Positions 9,009 through 16,731 of a DNA stretch of 38,033 nucleotides are shown here, one piece after another (position 1 is the first letter of the stretch; the number at the start of each line of letters is the position of its first letter). The stretch spans positions 1 through 38,033 of the forward strand of contig DAHXNE010000048.1 of assembly GCA_027366635.1 (NCBI GenBank). The letters run 5' to 3'. The notes beneath the pieces were generated by a model, which did no database searches, was not told the origin of the DNA, and saw only the letters and a list, made by a program, of their open reading frames with translations. This DNA comes from Gammaproteobacteria bacterium (GTDB taxonomy: Bacteria; Pseudomonadota; Gammaproteobacteria; Steroidobacterales; Steroidobacteraceae). The position numbers and the translations under genes were made by a program.

Positions 9009-9365
9009 ATGGCCATTGTGGTGATGATCCTGTTGTCCGTGCATGCGCTCGCCGGAGTGTTCTGGGTCGGCTCGACGCTGGCGCTCACGCACTCGTATTT
9101 CGAGATCACGCCGAAGCTGTTTCGTGCGCAGATGGTGGCCGCCGCGCTTGCGATCGCGGCAGGCTTGGCGCTCTGGGGGGTGGTCATTCGCGGCGCGCAG
9201 GGCCCCATGGCCAACACGCTGGCGGTGGGAGCACTATTTGCGGTGATTGCCGCCGGCGTGCAGGGTGGAATGCACCGCCGCAACCCAGTGCGTGGGCAGC
9301 GAATTGCCGCAGTGCTGCTCTCGGCCACGGTGGTCTGCATGGTGATCTCGCCGTATGTACGCTGA
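9009..9365 (+). CDS. small integral membrane protein, 118 aa, function unknown
   Basis: Four hydrophobic segments cover most of the chain (about residues 2-24, 40-62, 66-88 and 96-115), with a short loop NPVRGQR before the last one, so it should be a four-helix inner-membrane protein. His12 (SVHALAGVFWVGS) in the first helix resembles the heme-facing His of small CopD/DUF-type four-helix membrane proteins, but this is a loose impression and I do not assign a family. A GAGG Shine-Dalgarno eight bases before the ATG supports the start. Directly after its stop comes a decayed fragment of the neighbouring secreted-protein gene, so this locus has been rearranged. Confidence 0.65.
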   Translation: MAIVVMILLSVHALAGVFWVGSTLALTHSYFEITPKLFRAQMVAAALAIAAGLALWGVVIRGAQGPMANTLAVGALFAVIAAGVQGGMHRRNPVRGQRIAAVLLSATVVCMVISPYVR

Positions 9366-9379
9366 GGCGGTCTGAGCGG

Positions 9380-9781
9380 CGTCGCGAACGTGCAATGACC
9401 GCCCTCTGAGCTGCCGTGCGGTCCGAGGGTCCAGAGCTTTTTCCGCGAGAGGATGCGACCCTGCGGGCGCTGGCCGCTCGATCCGCCGCAGCAGGGTCGT
9501 AGAGCTTCGCCGCCCACCGGCAGAGGGTGCGGCTGTGCTCGGGCGGCAGCTGCGCCGACGGCGCAAAATGCGAGCTGACGGCGCAGCTTGGGCGCGCGTT
9601 CCTGCCGACATTCCGGGCCGGGGCCGTGCACTTGCGATCGATGTGCACAGCGCACCAGATCGTCACCGTCGGCACCCACCCGAGCCTCGGGGCGCGGGTT
9701 CCCGAACTGCGCAGCGTCCCGGGCTCAGGGCGCCCCAAGCCGCCGCTACCGGGCAGGCGTATACTCCAAGCCTCGGGGTAA
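9380..9781 (+). pseudogene. truncated, decayed paralogue of the secreted protein at 9799-10356
   Basis: In the frame ending with TAA at 9779-9781, the conceptual protein aligns with the C-terminal two-thirds of the intact downstream gene. VRSEGPELFP corresponds to VRLEGPEPFP, AAHRQRVRLCSG to AAHWRKVVLISG, CELTAQLGRAFLPTF to CDLAEQFHRTFLPAF, and CTAHQIVTVGTHPS to CVPHQVDLGTYLS. At DNA level CGAGGGTCC-A-GAGC-T-TTTTCCG matches the intact copy with two changes in 22 bases. The fragment lacks the signal peptide and N-terminal third, and has an in-frame TAG near 9497 and a TGA near 9407, so it cannot make a full protein. The TAA overlaps an unused ATG at 9781. It is a remnant of a tandem duplication. 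Confidence 0.7.
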
Positions 9782-9798
9782 TGTTGGAGGAAGCCGCT

Positions 9799-10356
9799 AT
9801 GCGAGCCGCTAGCGTATCTCGATCCGTTCTTGCCGCCCTGGCCGCGGTGGTTTTGTCCATGCTCGCGCCAGCCTTGGCGGCCTCGCCGCCGGTACAGGCC
9901 GCCTGGGTGACGCGGCACGTGCAGTTCGTCTACCAGAGCTTCACGACACGCTACACCTGTAGCGGTCTGCGCAGCCAGATTGTGCACATGTTGACCCGGC
10001 TCGGTGCCCGGGATCTGAGAGTCCGCACCGTGGGGTGTGTCAGGCTCGAGGGTCCGGAGCCTTTTCCGGGCGTGGATGTGACCATGCAGGTCCTGGTGCC
10101 GGCCGGGCGGGCTGGCGCGGGCGCGCCGCATGTCGCGGCCCACTGGCGCAAGGTGGTGCTGATCTCGGGTATGGCGAGCCTGAACCAGGCGGGTGATTGC
10201 GACCTGGCCGAGCAGTTCCATCGTACCTTTCTGCCGGCTTTCGCCACCCGCAACGTGGTCCTGCATGCCAGCTGCGTGCCGCACCAGGTCGACCTGGGAA
10301 CCTATCTCAGCGCCGAGGTGTTGGCCGCGGATTCGCCCGCGCCCGGCGGACGCTGA
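9799..10356 (+). CDS. secreted protein of unknown function, 185 aa
   Basis: It begins with a signal peptide (MRAASVSRSVLAALAAVVLSML then APALAAS, cleavage near residue 30). The mature part has four well-spaced cysteines (in RYTCSGL, TVGCVRL, GDCDLAEQ and HASCVPHQ) that could form two disulfides in the periplasm. I do not recognise a named domain. The start at 9799 is set by GGAGG at 9786-9790, eight bases upstream; the ATG at 9781 in the same frame would add MLEEAA before a normal signal peptide and is rejected. The cysteines of the last block and the CDLAEQ/FLPAF/HQVDLGTY segments are shared with the broken copy just upstream, so this is one member of a small family. It is convergent with the SYLF gene (55 bp gap). 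Confidence 0.75.
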   Translation: MRAASVSRSVLAALAAVVLSMLAPALAASPPVQAAWVTRHVQFVYQSFTTRYTCSGLRSQIVHMLTRLGARDLRVRTVGCVRLEGPEPFPGVDVTMQVLVPAGRAGAGAPHVAAHWRKVVLISGMASLNQAGDCDLAEQFHRTFLPAFATRNVVLHASCVPHQVDLGTYLSAEVLAADSPAPGGR

Positions 10357-10411
10357 GGGCGGCGGCGCAGTCGCAGTCCGGCCGACCCCGCGTGCCCCGG
10401 ATCAAGCGGAC

Positions 10412-11230
10412 TCAATTCGGCGGGTTGCTGCTGGGGTTCTGCTCCTGTAGCGGGAAGGCTTCAGCTCCGGAGCCCGCCTGCGGTTGCGCCGCGGGCGTCG
10501 CCGGTGTTGCCGGGGCTGCGGCCTGTACCGGTGCCGCAGCGAACCCGGAGGCCTCGTCCACCGCGTCGACGAAGCTGGTCGCCGCCGTGTTGTCGCTGGT
10601 GACCTCGCCGGAGAGGATCTGCGAAACCCGTACGTTCGGGTCGTGGTAAAACGCGGCATCCGCGCCTTGATCGGCGGTGAGTTCCGCGCCGTTGACCGAG
10701 ACCCCAGCGAACAGGCCCTTGTTGTGGGCATAGGAATATACGGCGGCGTTGAACGTCTGAACCGTGGCTGCGGAGGCTTCCCTCCCGACCGGACCGGCCG
10801 CGACGGAGGCGTCGACCCCGAGGGTTACCTTGCCGCCGCTCAGGCCTGCCACGCCCTTGCGCGAGGTGAACACCAGCACCAGGTCGGTTTTCTGTACGCC
10901 CCATTGAAAGCCGAAGCTGCCGCCGGCGAGTGTGATGAACACCGGACTGGAGAAGCCGCCGTTCGGCGTGCGCGCCACGAGTACGCCATGGCCGAAGCGG
11001 CCCCCGAAGAAGAACGCCACCTTGGTCAGACCGGGAATCACGGCGACGGCATAGGCACGCTGGAGCAGCCACTGCGGGATACCCTGATCGCGGGTACCCC
11101 TCAGATCGTTCAGGACCTGAGTGGCCAGCAGCAGGCGACCTTCCTGCAGGGCCTGGGCGTGTGCCGCGACTGTCGCCAGCGCGAACAGCAGCCCGGCCAG
11201 CGCGGAAAATACACGGGAACGAATGCGCAT
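10412..11230 (-). CDS. lipid-binding SYLF/Ysc84-domain protein, exported
   Basis: 272 residues. A signal peptide (MRIRSRVFSALAGLLFALATVAAHAQA) is followed by a SYLF domain of about 190 residues. Typical segments are IPQWLLQRAYAVAVIPGLTKVAFFFGGRFGHGVLVAR, GGSFGFQWGVQKTDLVLVF, GLSGGKVTLGVDASVAAGPVGR and AAVYSYAHNKGLFAGVSVNGAEL. The last ~45 residues are a low-complexity Ala/Pro/Gln tail. SYLF domains bind phosphoinositides or acidic lipids in eukaryotes; bacterial members are periplasmic or outer-membrane associated and poorly understood. The start at 11230 is chosen for the signal peptide; an in-frame upstream extension lacks one. A GGAG lies 11 bases upstream. The unit is monocistronic. Confidence 0.88.
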   Translation of the reverse strand: MRIRSRVFSALAGLLFALATVAAHAQALQEGRLLLATQVLNDLRGTRDQGIPQWLLQRAYAVAVIPGLTKVAFFFGGRFGHGVLVARTPNGGFSSPVFITLAGGSFGFQWGVQKTDLVLVFTSRKGVAGLSGGKVTLGVDASVAAGPVGREASAATVQTFNAAVYSYAHNKGLFAGVSVNGAELTADQGADAAFYHDPNVRVSQILSGEVTSDNTAATSFVDAVDEASGFAAAPVQAAAPATPATPAAQPQAGSGAEAFPLQEQNPSSNPPN

Positions 11231-11401
11231 GTCAGGTTTACTCCGGTGCTCGGGCAGATCGATCACGGCTCGTGGATCAGGCGGCACAAACAACCATGGC
11301 CGTCTCGGGGCGAAGCTTACCCCAGAAGACGCGGCGAAGGGAGTTGGCGGCGCGCGCGCCGTGCGATTCAGCGCTCGTTCAGATCCGTGAGTCGGCGCGC
11401 G

Positions 11402-11887
11402 TCAGCCGCCGTCCCGGCCGGCGAGTTGTTCGAGCGACGCTCCGGCGAGCCGGAATACTCGCCAGTCCTCGAGTGGTTGCGCGCCCAGGCGGCGGTAGAA
11501 GGCGATCGCGCCCGCATTCCAGTCGAGGACGGCCCAGTCCACGCGGGCGCAGCGTCGCTTAATGGCCACACGTGCCAGGTGTTGCAGCAACTGGCGGCCG
11601 ATCCCGCGTCCCCGCGCCTGGGGCGTGACGTAGAGGTCCTCGAGATAGATTCCGGGCCGCCCCGTGAATGTCGAGAAGTTGTGGAAGAACAGCGTGAAGC
11701 CGGCCGGCGCGCCATCGAGGCGGGCAAGCAGGACCTCGGCGAAGGGGCGCTCGCCAAACAGGGCGGCGTGCAAGTCGGCCTCGGTGGCGATGACCTCGTG
11801 CTCCAGGCGCTCGTAGTGGGCCAGCTCACGGATAAACCTCAGGATTTGTGGCACGTCGGCCGCGCTGGCCGGTTGGATCTCGAGCAT
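11402..11887 (-). CDS. GNAT-family N-acetyltransferase (SSAT/diamine-acetyltransferase-like)
   Basis: 161 residues spanning one GNAT domain. The acetyl-CoA pyrophosphate loop is visible as ARGRGIGRQLL in motif A, preceded by IYLEDLYVTP and followed by the VLDWNAGAIAFYRRLGA motif B. The ELAHYERLEHEV and FFHNFSTFTGRPGIYLEDLYV segments are typical of the spermidine/spermine (or thialysine) N1-acetyltransferase branch. The likely substrate is therefore a small amine or lysine analogue, but this is by resemblance only. Its ATG lies seven bases behind the stop of the PEP-carboxylase-like gene, so the two are almost certainly co-transcribed. A link to the agmatine genes at the start of the window is only speculation. 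Confidence 0.87.
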   Translation of the reverse strand: MLEIQPASAADVPQILRFIRELAHYERLEHEVIATEADLHAALFGERPFAEVLLARLDGAPAGFTLFFHNFSTFTGRPGIYLEDLYVTPQARGRGIGRQLLQHLARVAIKRRCARVDWAVLDWNAGAIAFYRRLGAQPLEDWRVFRLAGASLEQLAGRDGG

Positions 11888-11894
11888 GCCGTCT

Positions 11895-14612
11895 CTACCC
11901 AGTGCTTTGCAGACCCTGAGCGATGCCCGCGATGCTGATCAGCAGCGCCTCGAACAGGTCGCGATCGGCGCGCTCGCCGGCGCGCCACCGGCCCAGCAGG
12001 TCGACCTGCATCAGGTTCATCGGGTCGATGTACGGATTGCGCAAGCGGATGCTGCGCTGCAGCACCGGCTCGCCATCGAGCAACTCGGTGACGCCCTTGA
12101 GCTTCAGCACCTGCTCGCGTGTCAGCAGGTACTCGGCGCGGATGAGCTCGGCGAAAGGGAGCAGCCCTTCGGGCACGAGCGCGTGGTAGGCCGCGGCGAT
12201 GTCGAGATCGGCGCGCGCCAGCATCGATTCGATGTCGTCGATGAGATTGCGCAGGAAGTACCACTGTTCGTAAGCGGCGCATACCACGGCTGCGCCGTGG
12301 CGCTCGCCGGCGGCCTTCAAGCCCGAGCCGGCGCCGAACCATGCGGGCAGCAGATTTCGGGTCTGTGTCCAGGCGAACACCCAGGGCGCCGGCAGCAGCT
12401 TGGCTATGCCGCTACCCTCGTGACGGTGCATGGTGCGCGAGCCAACCTGCATGCGCTCGATGACGTCGATCGGCGTCGCGGCGCGAAAGAACTCGTGGAA
12501 GCCGCGCTGTTCGTACACCAGCGAACGGTAGACGTCACGGCTCACCGCGGCGATCGTGGCGGCGCACGCGATGTGCTCGGACGCGACGGGGCGTGGGGAG
12601 CCCTCGAGGGTTGTCCGGCTGAGCGCATTGAAGGCCCGCTCCAGGGTGCGCAGGGCGATCGGGCCCAGGCCGTAGCCCTGGCTGATGGTCTCGCCCTGCT
12701 CCCGCAGGCGCAGTGTGCGATTTATGACGCCCGGGGGGGCGGAGCGCACTAGTCGGTCGACGCGTCCTCCGCCGCGCGCCAGACTCGCGCCGCGCACGTC
12801 CATGAGCGTGAACTGCTGGTGGGCGGCTGCGAGGGTTTCGGCTAGCGCACGCTGTGCCTGATGGATCGCGAACCGCGAGGCGCACGGACCGGCATCCATG
12901 TTGCTGTCGGAGTAGCCGATCAGTACGTGCTGGCTGCCGCCGCGGTTCTCGAGGTGGCGGCGATAGACCGGCTCGGCAAGCAGTTGCTGCATGATCGCGC
13001 CGCTGCGCTCGAGCGCGACGATCGATTCGAGCTGCGGGGCCACATCCAAAGCGACCTCCCCAGTGTTGCGGTCGAACACGGACGCCCAGCGCGCGAGCAG
13101 CAGGGCTGCGAGCACGTCATCGGCGCCCTCCGTGCCGCTCACCACGAATGAACCGATCGCCTCGCCACCGTAGCGGTGGCGCATTTGCGCAAAGGTCTCG
13201 AACACCGCCAGGTTGCGCCGCGCGAGCGCATCGAGTTCCACGCGCGGACCGAGGTCTTTCTCCAGCGCCCCGATCAGCATCCGGGTCCGCTCGGCGCTCG
13301 GGCGCCGCGGCCAGAGCGGATCGTCGCTCCCTTGCGCGATGATCCGATGCAGGACGCTGGCGTGCTGGCGCACATCGAGACAGGCCAGGTGAAAGCCGAA
13401 GGTATCGATGCGGCGCAGCAAGCGGCGGATCTGGAACAGGCCGGCGTGCGCGCCCTGGTTGGCCTGCAGACTCTCGGCGATCAGCTGTACGTCGTCGCGG
13501 AACTGGCGCGCGCTGCCGTAGCTGTTGCCCCGGCCGTCCTGGGTGTCGCGCAGGCGCAGCGCGAGCTGCGAGAGGAACAGGCGGTAGGGCATGCGGTCCC
13601 GGCGGCCGCGCATGGCGGGGCGTGCGCCCGGGGCGAGCCGTGTGTAGTCCTCGATCCGCTGGCTCAGCTTGCGCGAGACGCCGATGCGCCGCTCGCCCTG
13701 CGAGAGCCGCTCGGCAAGTTTCTGGCAGTCGGCGATGTAGGCGCCGAGGAGCATGTGTTGGTGGCGGGCCAGGGTCTCGCGGATGGTCTTGGCGTGCACG
13801 TCGGTATGACCGTCCATGTCGCCGCCCACCCATGAGCCGAAGCGCAGAATGCAGGGTAACTCGAACGAGTCGCTCGGCACGGCGAAGACCTTGGCGAGCG
13901 CGAGCGCGATTTCCTCATAGAACGTCGGCACCACCCGATACAGGATCTCGACCAGGTAGAACACGACCTGCTCGCGCTCATCGCCCACCGTGAGCTGCTT
14001 GCGTGGCAACTCCTCGGTCTGCCACGCGGTCGTGAGCTCGAAGCGGATCGCGTTCCACAAGCTGCGTGCCTCTTGCGGTATCAGCGTCGGATCGAGGCGT
14101 TCGAGCAGGCGCTGCGCGATGCGGTGCTGTTTGCGCAACAGCGTGCGCCGCACCGCATGCAGGGCGTGGGCGGCGAACACCGGCTCGATGTGCAGCGAGC
14201 CGATGAGCGTGAGCGTTTCCTCGAGACTCATGCCGCGCTGGCGCAGCTCGGCGATGGCGCTCTCCACGCCGCCCGGCTGCGGATGCTCGGTGCCGCGGAA
14301 GTACTCGCGGCGCCTGCGGATGCGATGCACGTTCTCGGCGAGATTCATCGTGCGGAACCACATGGAGAAGGCGCGCAGAAGATCCCGGGCGAGCACCGGG
14401 GTGCGGTCGCGAACAGAGGCGTGAAGCTCGGCCGCCGCCTGCGGATCGCCCTCGCGCCGGGCAATGGCCGCGCGGCGGTCAAGCTCGACCAGCTCGAACA
14501 GCGCCTCGCCGCCTTGCTCGCGCAGGATCTGCCCGATCAGCTCCCCGAGCGCATGTACGTCGGCGCGTAGGGCCGAGTGCTCGGGCGGAAATTGAATGTC
14601 ACTGCGGTTCAC
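11895..14612 (-). CDS. phosphoenolpyruvate carboxylase-like protein with altered active-site motifs
   Basis: 905 residues with an uninterrupted frame and normal PEPC length; most of the chain aligns without gaps to proteobacterial PEPC as I remember it (RIRRRREYFRGT, FGFHLACLDVRQ, ATPIDVIERMQVGSR, LRNPYIDPMNLMQVDLL). Several invariant segments are changed: TAHPTEAVRR reads AAHALHAVRR (His149 kept, Pro-Thr-Glu lost), GGD-R/M-DGNPNV reads GGDMDGHTDV, LFETxDDL reads QLESIVAL, GYSDSxKDxG reads GYSDSNMDAG (catalytic Lys to Met572), FHGRGGS reads MDVRGAS (His to Asp605), RAIPW reads LPAPW, and the C-terminal QNTG reads QSTG. Arg607 and Arg613 remain. It may be inactive in oxaloacetate synthesis or serve another role. 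The start is a GTG. It is co-transcribed with the GNAT gene. Confidence 0.85.
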   Translation of the reverse strand: MNRSDIQFPPEHSALRADVHALGELIGQILREQGGEALFELVELDRRAAIARREGDPQAAAELHASVRDRTPVLARDLLRAFSMWFRTMNLAENVHRIRRRREYFRGTEHPQPGGVESAIAELRQRGMSLEETLTLIGSLHIEPVFAAHALHAVRRTLLRKQHRIAQRLLERLDPTLIPQEARSLWNAIRFELTTAWQTEELPRKQLTVGDEREQVVFYLVEILYRVVPTFYEEIALALAKVFAVPSDSFELPCILRFGSWVGGDMDGHTDVHAKTIRETLARHQHMLLGAYIADCQKLAERLSQGERRIGVSRKLSQRIEDYTRLAPGARPAMRGRRDRMPYRLFLSQLALRLRDTQDGRGNSYGSARQFRDDVQLIAESLQANQGAHAGLFQIRRLLRRIDTFGFHLACLDVRQHASVLHRIIAQGSDDPLWPRRPSAERTRMLIGALEKDLGPRVELDALARRNLAVFETFAQMRHRYGGEAIGSFVVSGTEGADDVLAALLLARWASVFDRNTGEVALDVAPQLESIVALERSGAIMQQLLAEPVYRRHLENRGGSQHVLIGYSDSNMDAGPCASRFAIHQAQRALAETLAAAHQQFTLMDVRGASLARGGGRVDRLVRSAPPGVINRTLRLREQGETISQGYGLGPIALRTLERAFNALSRTTLEGSPRPVASEHIACAATIAAVSRDVYRSLVYEQRGFHEFFRAATPIDVIERMQVGSRTMHRHEGSGIAKLLPAPWVFAWTQTRNLLPAWFGAGSGLKAAGERHGAAVVCAAYEQWYFLRNLIDDIESMLARADLDIAAAYHALVPEGLLPFAELIRAEYLLTREQVLKLKGVTELLDGEPVLQRSIRLRNPYIDPMNLMQVDLLGRWRAGERADRDLFEALLISIAGIAQGLQSTG

Positions 14613-14898
14613 CTGAACGTGGGATTGTAGCGTAGGCCGCGCCCTGTCCGGTGAGCGGCGCGCTCACGAAGGTGGGAATTGGCCCGACGGACGGTGATTG
14701 AGGCGTGTGGTCTGGAGCTGCCGGCGGGCAAGGCACAGGTGCTGTGGGACCAGCGAGCGGCGGCGGCCATCAGACGGCACGAGCGAGAATCATCCGAGCC
14801 GCAACTGCGGCTGCACCAGCGGATCGGCCGAGCTCGAGCGTGAAAATGCGCGGCTTGTCCAAAGGAGAGCAGGCGCAGATCCCTGGCGGTGAGGGCGG
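14613..14898. other. non-coding region between the PEPC-like gene and the toxin-antitoxin promoter
   Basis: About 285 bases without a supportable gene. Short open frames exist on both strands, but none has a ribosome-binding site or a recognisable product. A segment around 14830-14865 can be read as AELERENARLVQ, which superficially resembles coiled-coil parts of transposases, but the frame is closed on both sides. The promoter of the PEPC-like gene must lie in the first part of this region; I could not pick out convincing -35/-10 boxes. Confidence 0.4.
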
Positions 14899-14943
14899 TT
14901 GCTGGGGCGTCGTATTGCATCTATAATTAGACCTACTTGGGTC
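14899..14943 (+). promoter_or_regulatory. promoter and putative operator of the Xre/RES module
   Basis: TTGCTG at 14899-14904 and a perfect TATAAT at 14922-14927 are separated by exactly 17 bases, a strong sigma-70 promoter in otherwise GC-rich DNA. Directly downstream, overlapping the expected transcription start, lies the 14-base imperfect palindrome GACCTACTTGGGTC (14930-14943), with four G/C-A/T pairs plus a G-T pair and an A-T pair. Antitoxins of the Xre/MbcA/ParS type commonly repress their own promoter, so this palindrome is the best candidate operator. The antitoxin ATG is at 14963. Confidence 0.7.
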
Positions 14944-14962
14944 CATTACTGGACGTGCTCGC

Positions 14963-15424
14963 ATGACCGCCGAAACTCGCAAATCCTCATCGACCCTCGC
15001 AGGGCGCGACGTGCGGATATTCAGGGACACGCCGCTCTCATTCGTCGACGGGGGCCTTGTCTCCATGATCGAGCATCAGCGCGCAGGGCTGGCGTCCGGC
15101 GTTGTCGGGGTGATCTCCCGGAAGCTCGATCTGAGCGTCGATGCACTGCTGGCCACTCTGAAATTGCCGCGCAGCACGGTGAAAGCTCGTCAGGCCAGCG
15201 GTAAGAATCTCTCCGAGCAAGAAGCCGAGCGAATGGTGCGGGCCGCCCGGATCTTCAAGCGCGCCACGGAAGTGCTTGAAGATGAGGAGGACGCCCGGAG
15301 CTGGCTGAAACAGCCCCTTCGAGCCCTCGGTGGCGAGCCGCCGCTGTCTTTCCTCGATACCGATGCCGGTTACGACATGGTCGAGGACGAGCTGAAGCGC
15401 ATCGAATACGGCATCGTGGCTTGA
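14963..15424 (+). CDS. antitoxin, Xre/MbcA/ParS (DUF2384) family
   Basis: 153 residues. The N-terminal half carries a helix-turn-helix-like region (about residues 45-95: GVVGVISRKLDLSVDALLATLKLPRSTVKAR), the DNA-binding Xre-like part. The C-terminal part (about 95-153) is the toxin-binding MbcA/ParS antitoxin domain, ending with its signature SWLKQPLRALGGEPPLSFLDTDAGYDMVEDELKRIEYG. It neutralises the RES toxin encoded immediately downstream and should autoregulate the operon through the palindrome at 14930-14943. Its stop (15422-15424) is five bases before the toxin ATG, the standard antitoxin-first arrangement. Local base composition in the promoter is more AT-rich than the neighbours, consistent with acquisition by transfer. 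Confidence 0.92.
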   Translation: MTAETRKSSSTLAGRDVRIFRDTPLSFVDGGLVSMIEHQRAGLASGVVGVISRKLDLSVDALLATLKLPRSTVKARQASGKNLSEQEAERMVRAARIFKRATEVLEDEEDARSWLKQPLRALGGEPPLSFLDTDAGYDMVEDELKRIEYGIVA

Positions 15425-15429
15425 GGCCC

Positions 15430-15915
15430 ATGCGGTTCTGGCGCATTGCCAAGGAGACCGTCAAGTACCCAGCCGATGATATGAGCGGGGGAGGGGTCGC
15501 CGCAGCGGGCGGCCGCTGGAATCACAAAGGCTGCGCACTGGTGTATGCGTCGAGCTCCATCGCGCTTGCTTGCCTCGAGACGCTGGCTCATATCGGCGCC
15601 GGTATCGCGGCGCGGAATCGGTATCTGGTCGAGATCACCGTGCCGGAGCGAGTCTGGAAAGCCCACCGCACGCAATCCCTCGCAGCGCTCTCTTCCCAGT
15701 GGAGCGCAGAGCCGCCGGGCATTTACTCCATGACCGTCGGCACGGAGTGGGTTCGCAAGGGAGCCAGCGCCTTACTCGCCGTACCCTCGGTCATCATCCC
15801 GGAAGAGATCAATGTCTTGATCAATCCGAATCATCGGGACGCAAAGAAGATCACTGCCCGGGTGGTTCGGCAGTTCGTGTACGACCCGCGTCTCGCGGCG
15901 GGCAGGTTCACGTAG
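15430..15915 (+). CDS. RES-domain toxin (NAD+-depleting)
   Basis: 161 residues covering one RES domain. The residues that characterise RES toxins are present: Arg29 in AAGGRWNHKG, Tyr39 in LVYASSSIALACLETLAH, and Glu50 in the same segment. Further on come the conserved Ser in LLAVPSVIIPEEINVLINPNH and the C-terminal PRLAAGRF. Family work shows that RES toxins degrade NAD+ and are related to ADP-ribosyltransferases. The start is taken at the ATG 15430 (product starts MRFWRIAKE); a TTG three codons upstream overlaps the antitoxin stop and is less likely. With the antitoxin it forms a complete, apparently intact type II module between core genes. Confidence 0.92.
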   Translation: MRFWRIAKETVKYPADDMSGGGVAAAGGRWNHKGCALVYASSSIALACLETLAHIGAGIAARNRYLVEITVPERVWKAHRTQSLAALSSQWSAEPPGIYSMTVGTEWVRKGASALLAVPSVIIPEEINVLINPNHRDAKKITARVVRQFVYDPRLAAGRFT

Positions 15916-16138
15916 GCCGGTCGGGGCGCTAGAAGCCGTCGGCGCCGTCCTCCGTCGGCCCGTGACGGCCCCCCCCGGCATTTTTATCCTGCATCTTTGG
16001 GCCAGCCGTTACCTGGAGTCTCCTCGGGTGCTCCGGCGGTCTGGGCCGGGGGCTGATTTCGGGGCGCGGGTATTTTTGAGCTGTGCGCCGGGAGTCGTGC
16101 CGCGCGAGCCGAGCACCGGAACGTAATGGTGGTACGCT
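15916..16138. other. non-coding interval between RES toxin and apt
   Basis: About 220 bases between convergent genes. After the toxin there is a GCCGTC...GACGGC inverted repeat followed by a C-run and ATTTTT (around 15930-15985), a possible weak terminator. A second short T-run (TATTTTTGAG, near 16070) follows a GGGGGCTGATTTCGGGGCGCGG segment. I see no gene. Confidence 0.4.
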
Positions 16139-16684
16139 CTACTGTCCCTGAAAAGCGACAAGGCTATGGACGGGCACGTCCAGGGCCTGCAGACGGCGGG
16201 CGCCGCCGAGTTCCGGCAGGTCGATGACGAAGCAGGCCGCGAGGATCTCGGCCCCGAGGGTACGCAGCAGCTTGACGGCCGCCTCCGCAGTCCCGCCGGT
16301 GGCGATCAGATCATCGACCAGGAGTACCTGTTCTCCCGGCGCTATGGCATCACGGTGCATCTCCATCTCGTCGAGACCGTACTCGAGCGAGTACGCCACA
16401 CGCACCGTCTCGTGCGGAAGCTTGCCCTTCTTGCGGATGGGGATGAAGCCGGCGCCGACCTGGTAAGCAACCGCACCACCGAGGATGAATCCGCGCGCCT
16501 CGATGCCGGCCACGTGGCCGATCGGCCGATCGATCCAGGGCCGCGACAGCTCCGCCACCGCCAGTTGGAACATCGGTGCGTTGCCGAGCAGCGTGGTGAT
16601 GTCCCGAAACAGAATCCCGGGCTTCGGGTAATCGGGAATGCAGCGGATGGCGGTGCGCAATGCGTCGCGGGCAGCGGGATCCAT
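16139..16684 (-). CDS. apt: adenine phosphoribosyltransferase
   Basis: 181 residues, standard length. It salvages adenine with PRPP to AMP. The PRPP-binding motif [17 protein letters not shown] (about residues 120-136) is intact. The N-terminal [18 protein letters not shown] and the central [31 protein letters not shown] loop with YSLEYG are the family signatures. The ATG at 16684 (product [10 protein letters not shown]) is preferred; the frame runs on upstream but that part is not family-like and overlaps the divergent nitroreductase gene. The two starts are 47 bp apart, so the promoters lie back to back in that short interval. Confidence 0.96.
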   Translation of the reverse strand: MDPAARDALRTAIRCIPDYPKPGILFRDITTLLGNAPMFQLAVAELSRPWIDRPIGHVAGIEARGFILGGAVAYQVGAGFIPIRKKGKLPHETVRVAYSLEYGLDEMEMHRDAIAPGEQVLLVDDLIATGGTAEAAVKLLRTLGAEILAACFVIDLPELGGARRLQALDVPVHSLVAFQGQ

Positions 16685-16731
16685 GGCTAGACTGTACACG
16701 GGTTGTGCCTGGATTGTGTCATGATCGATCC

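Noticed and set aside
9781..9798. Alternative ATG of the secreted protein gene
   Set aside because: It overlaps the TAA of the broken paralogue and would place the good GGAGG inside the coding region; the ATG at 9799 has the proper spacing and signal peptide.
14760..14890. AELERENARLVQ-like peptide, possible transposase fossil before the toxin-antitoxin module
   Set aside because: It is too short, closed by stops on both sides, and no terminal inverted repeats are present; leucine/glutamate heptads of this length arise by chance.
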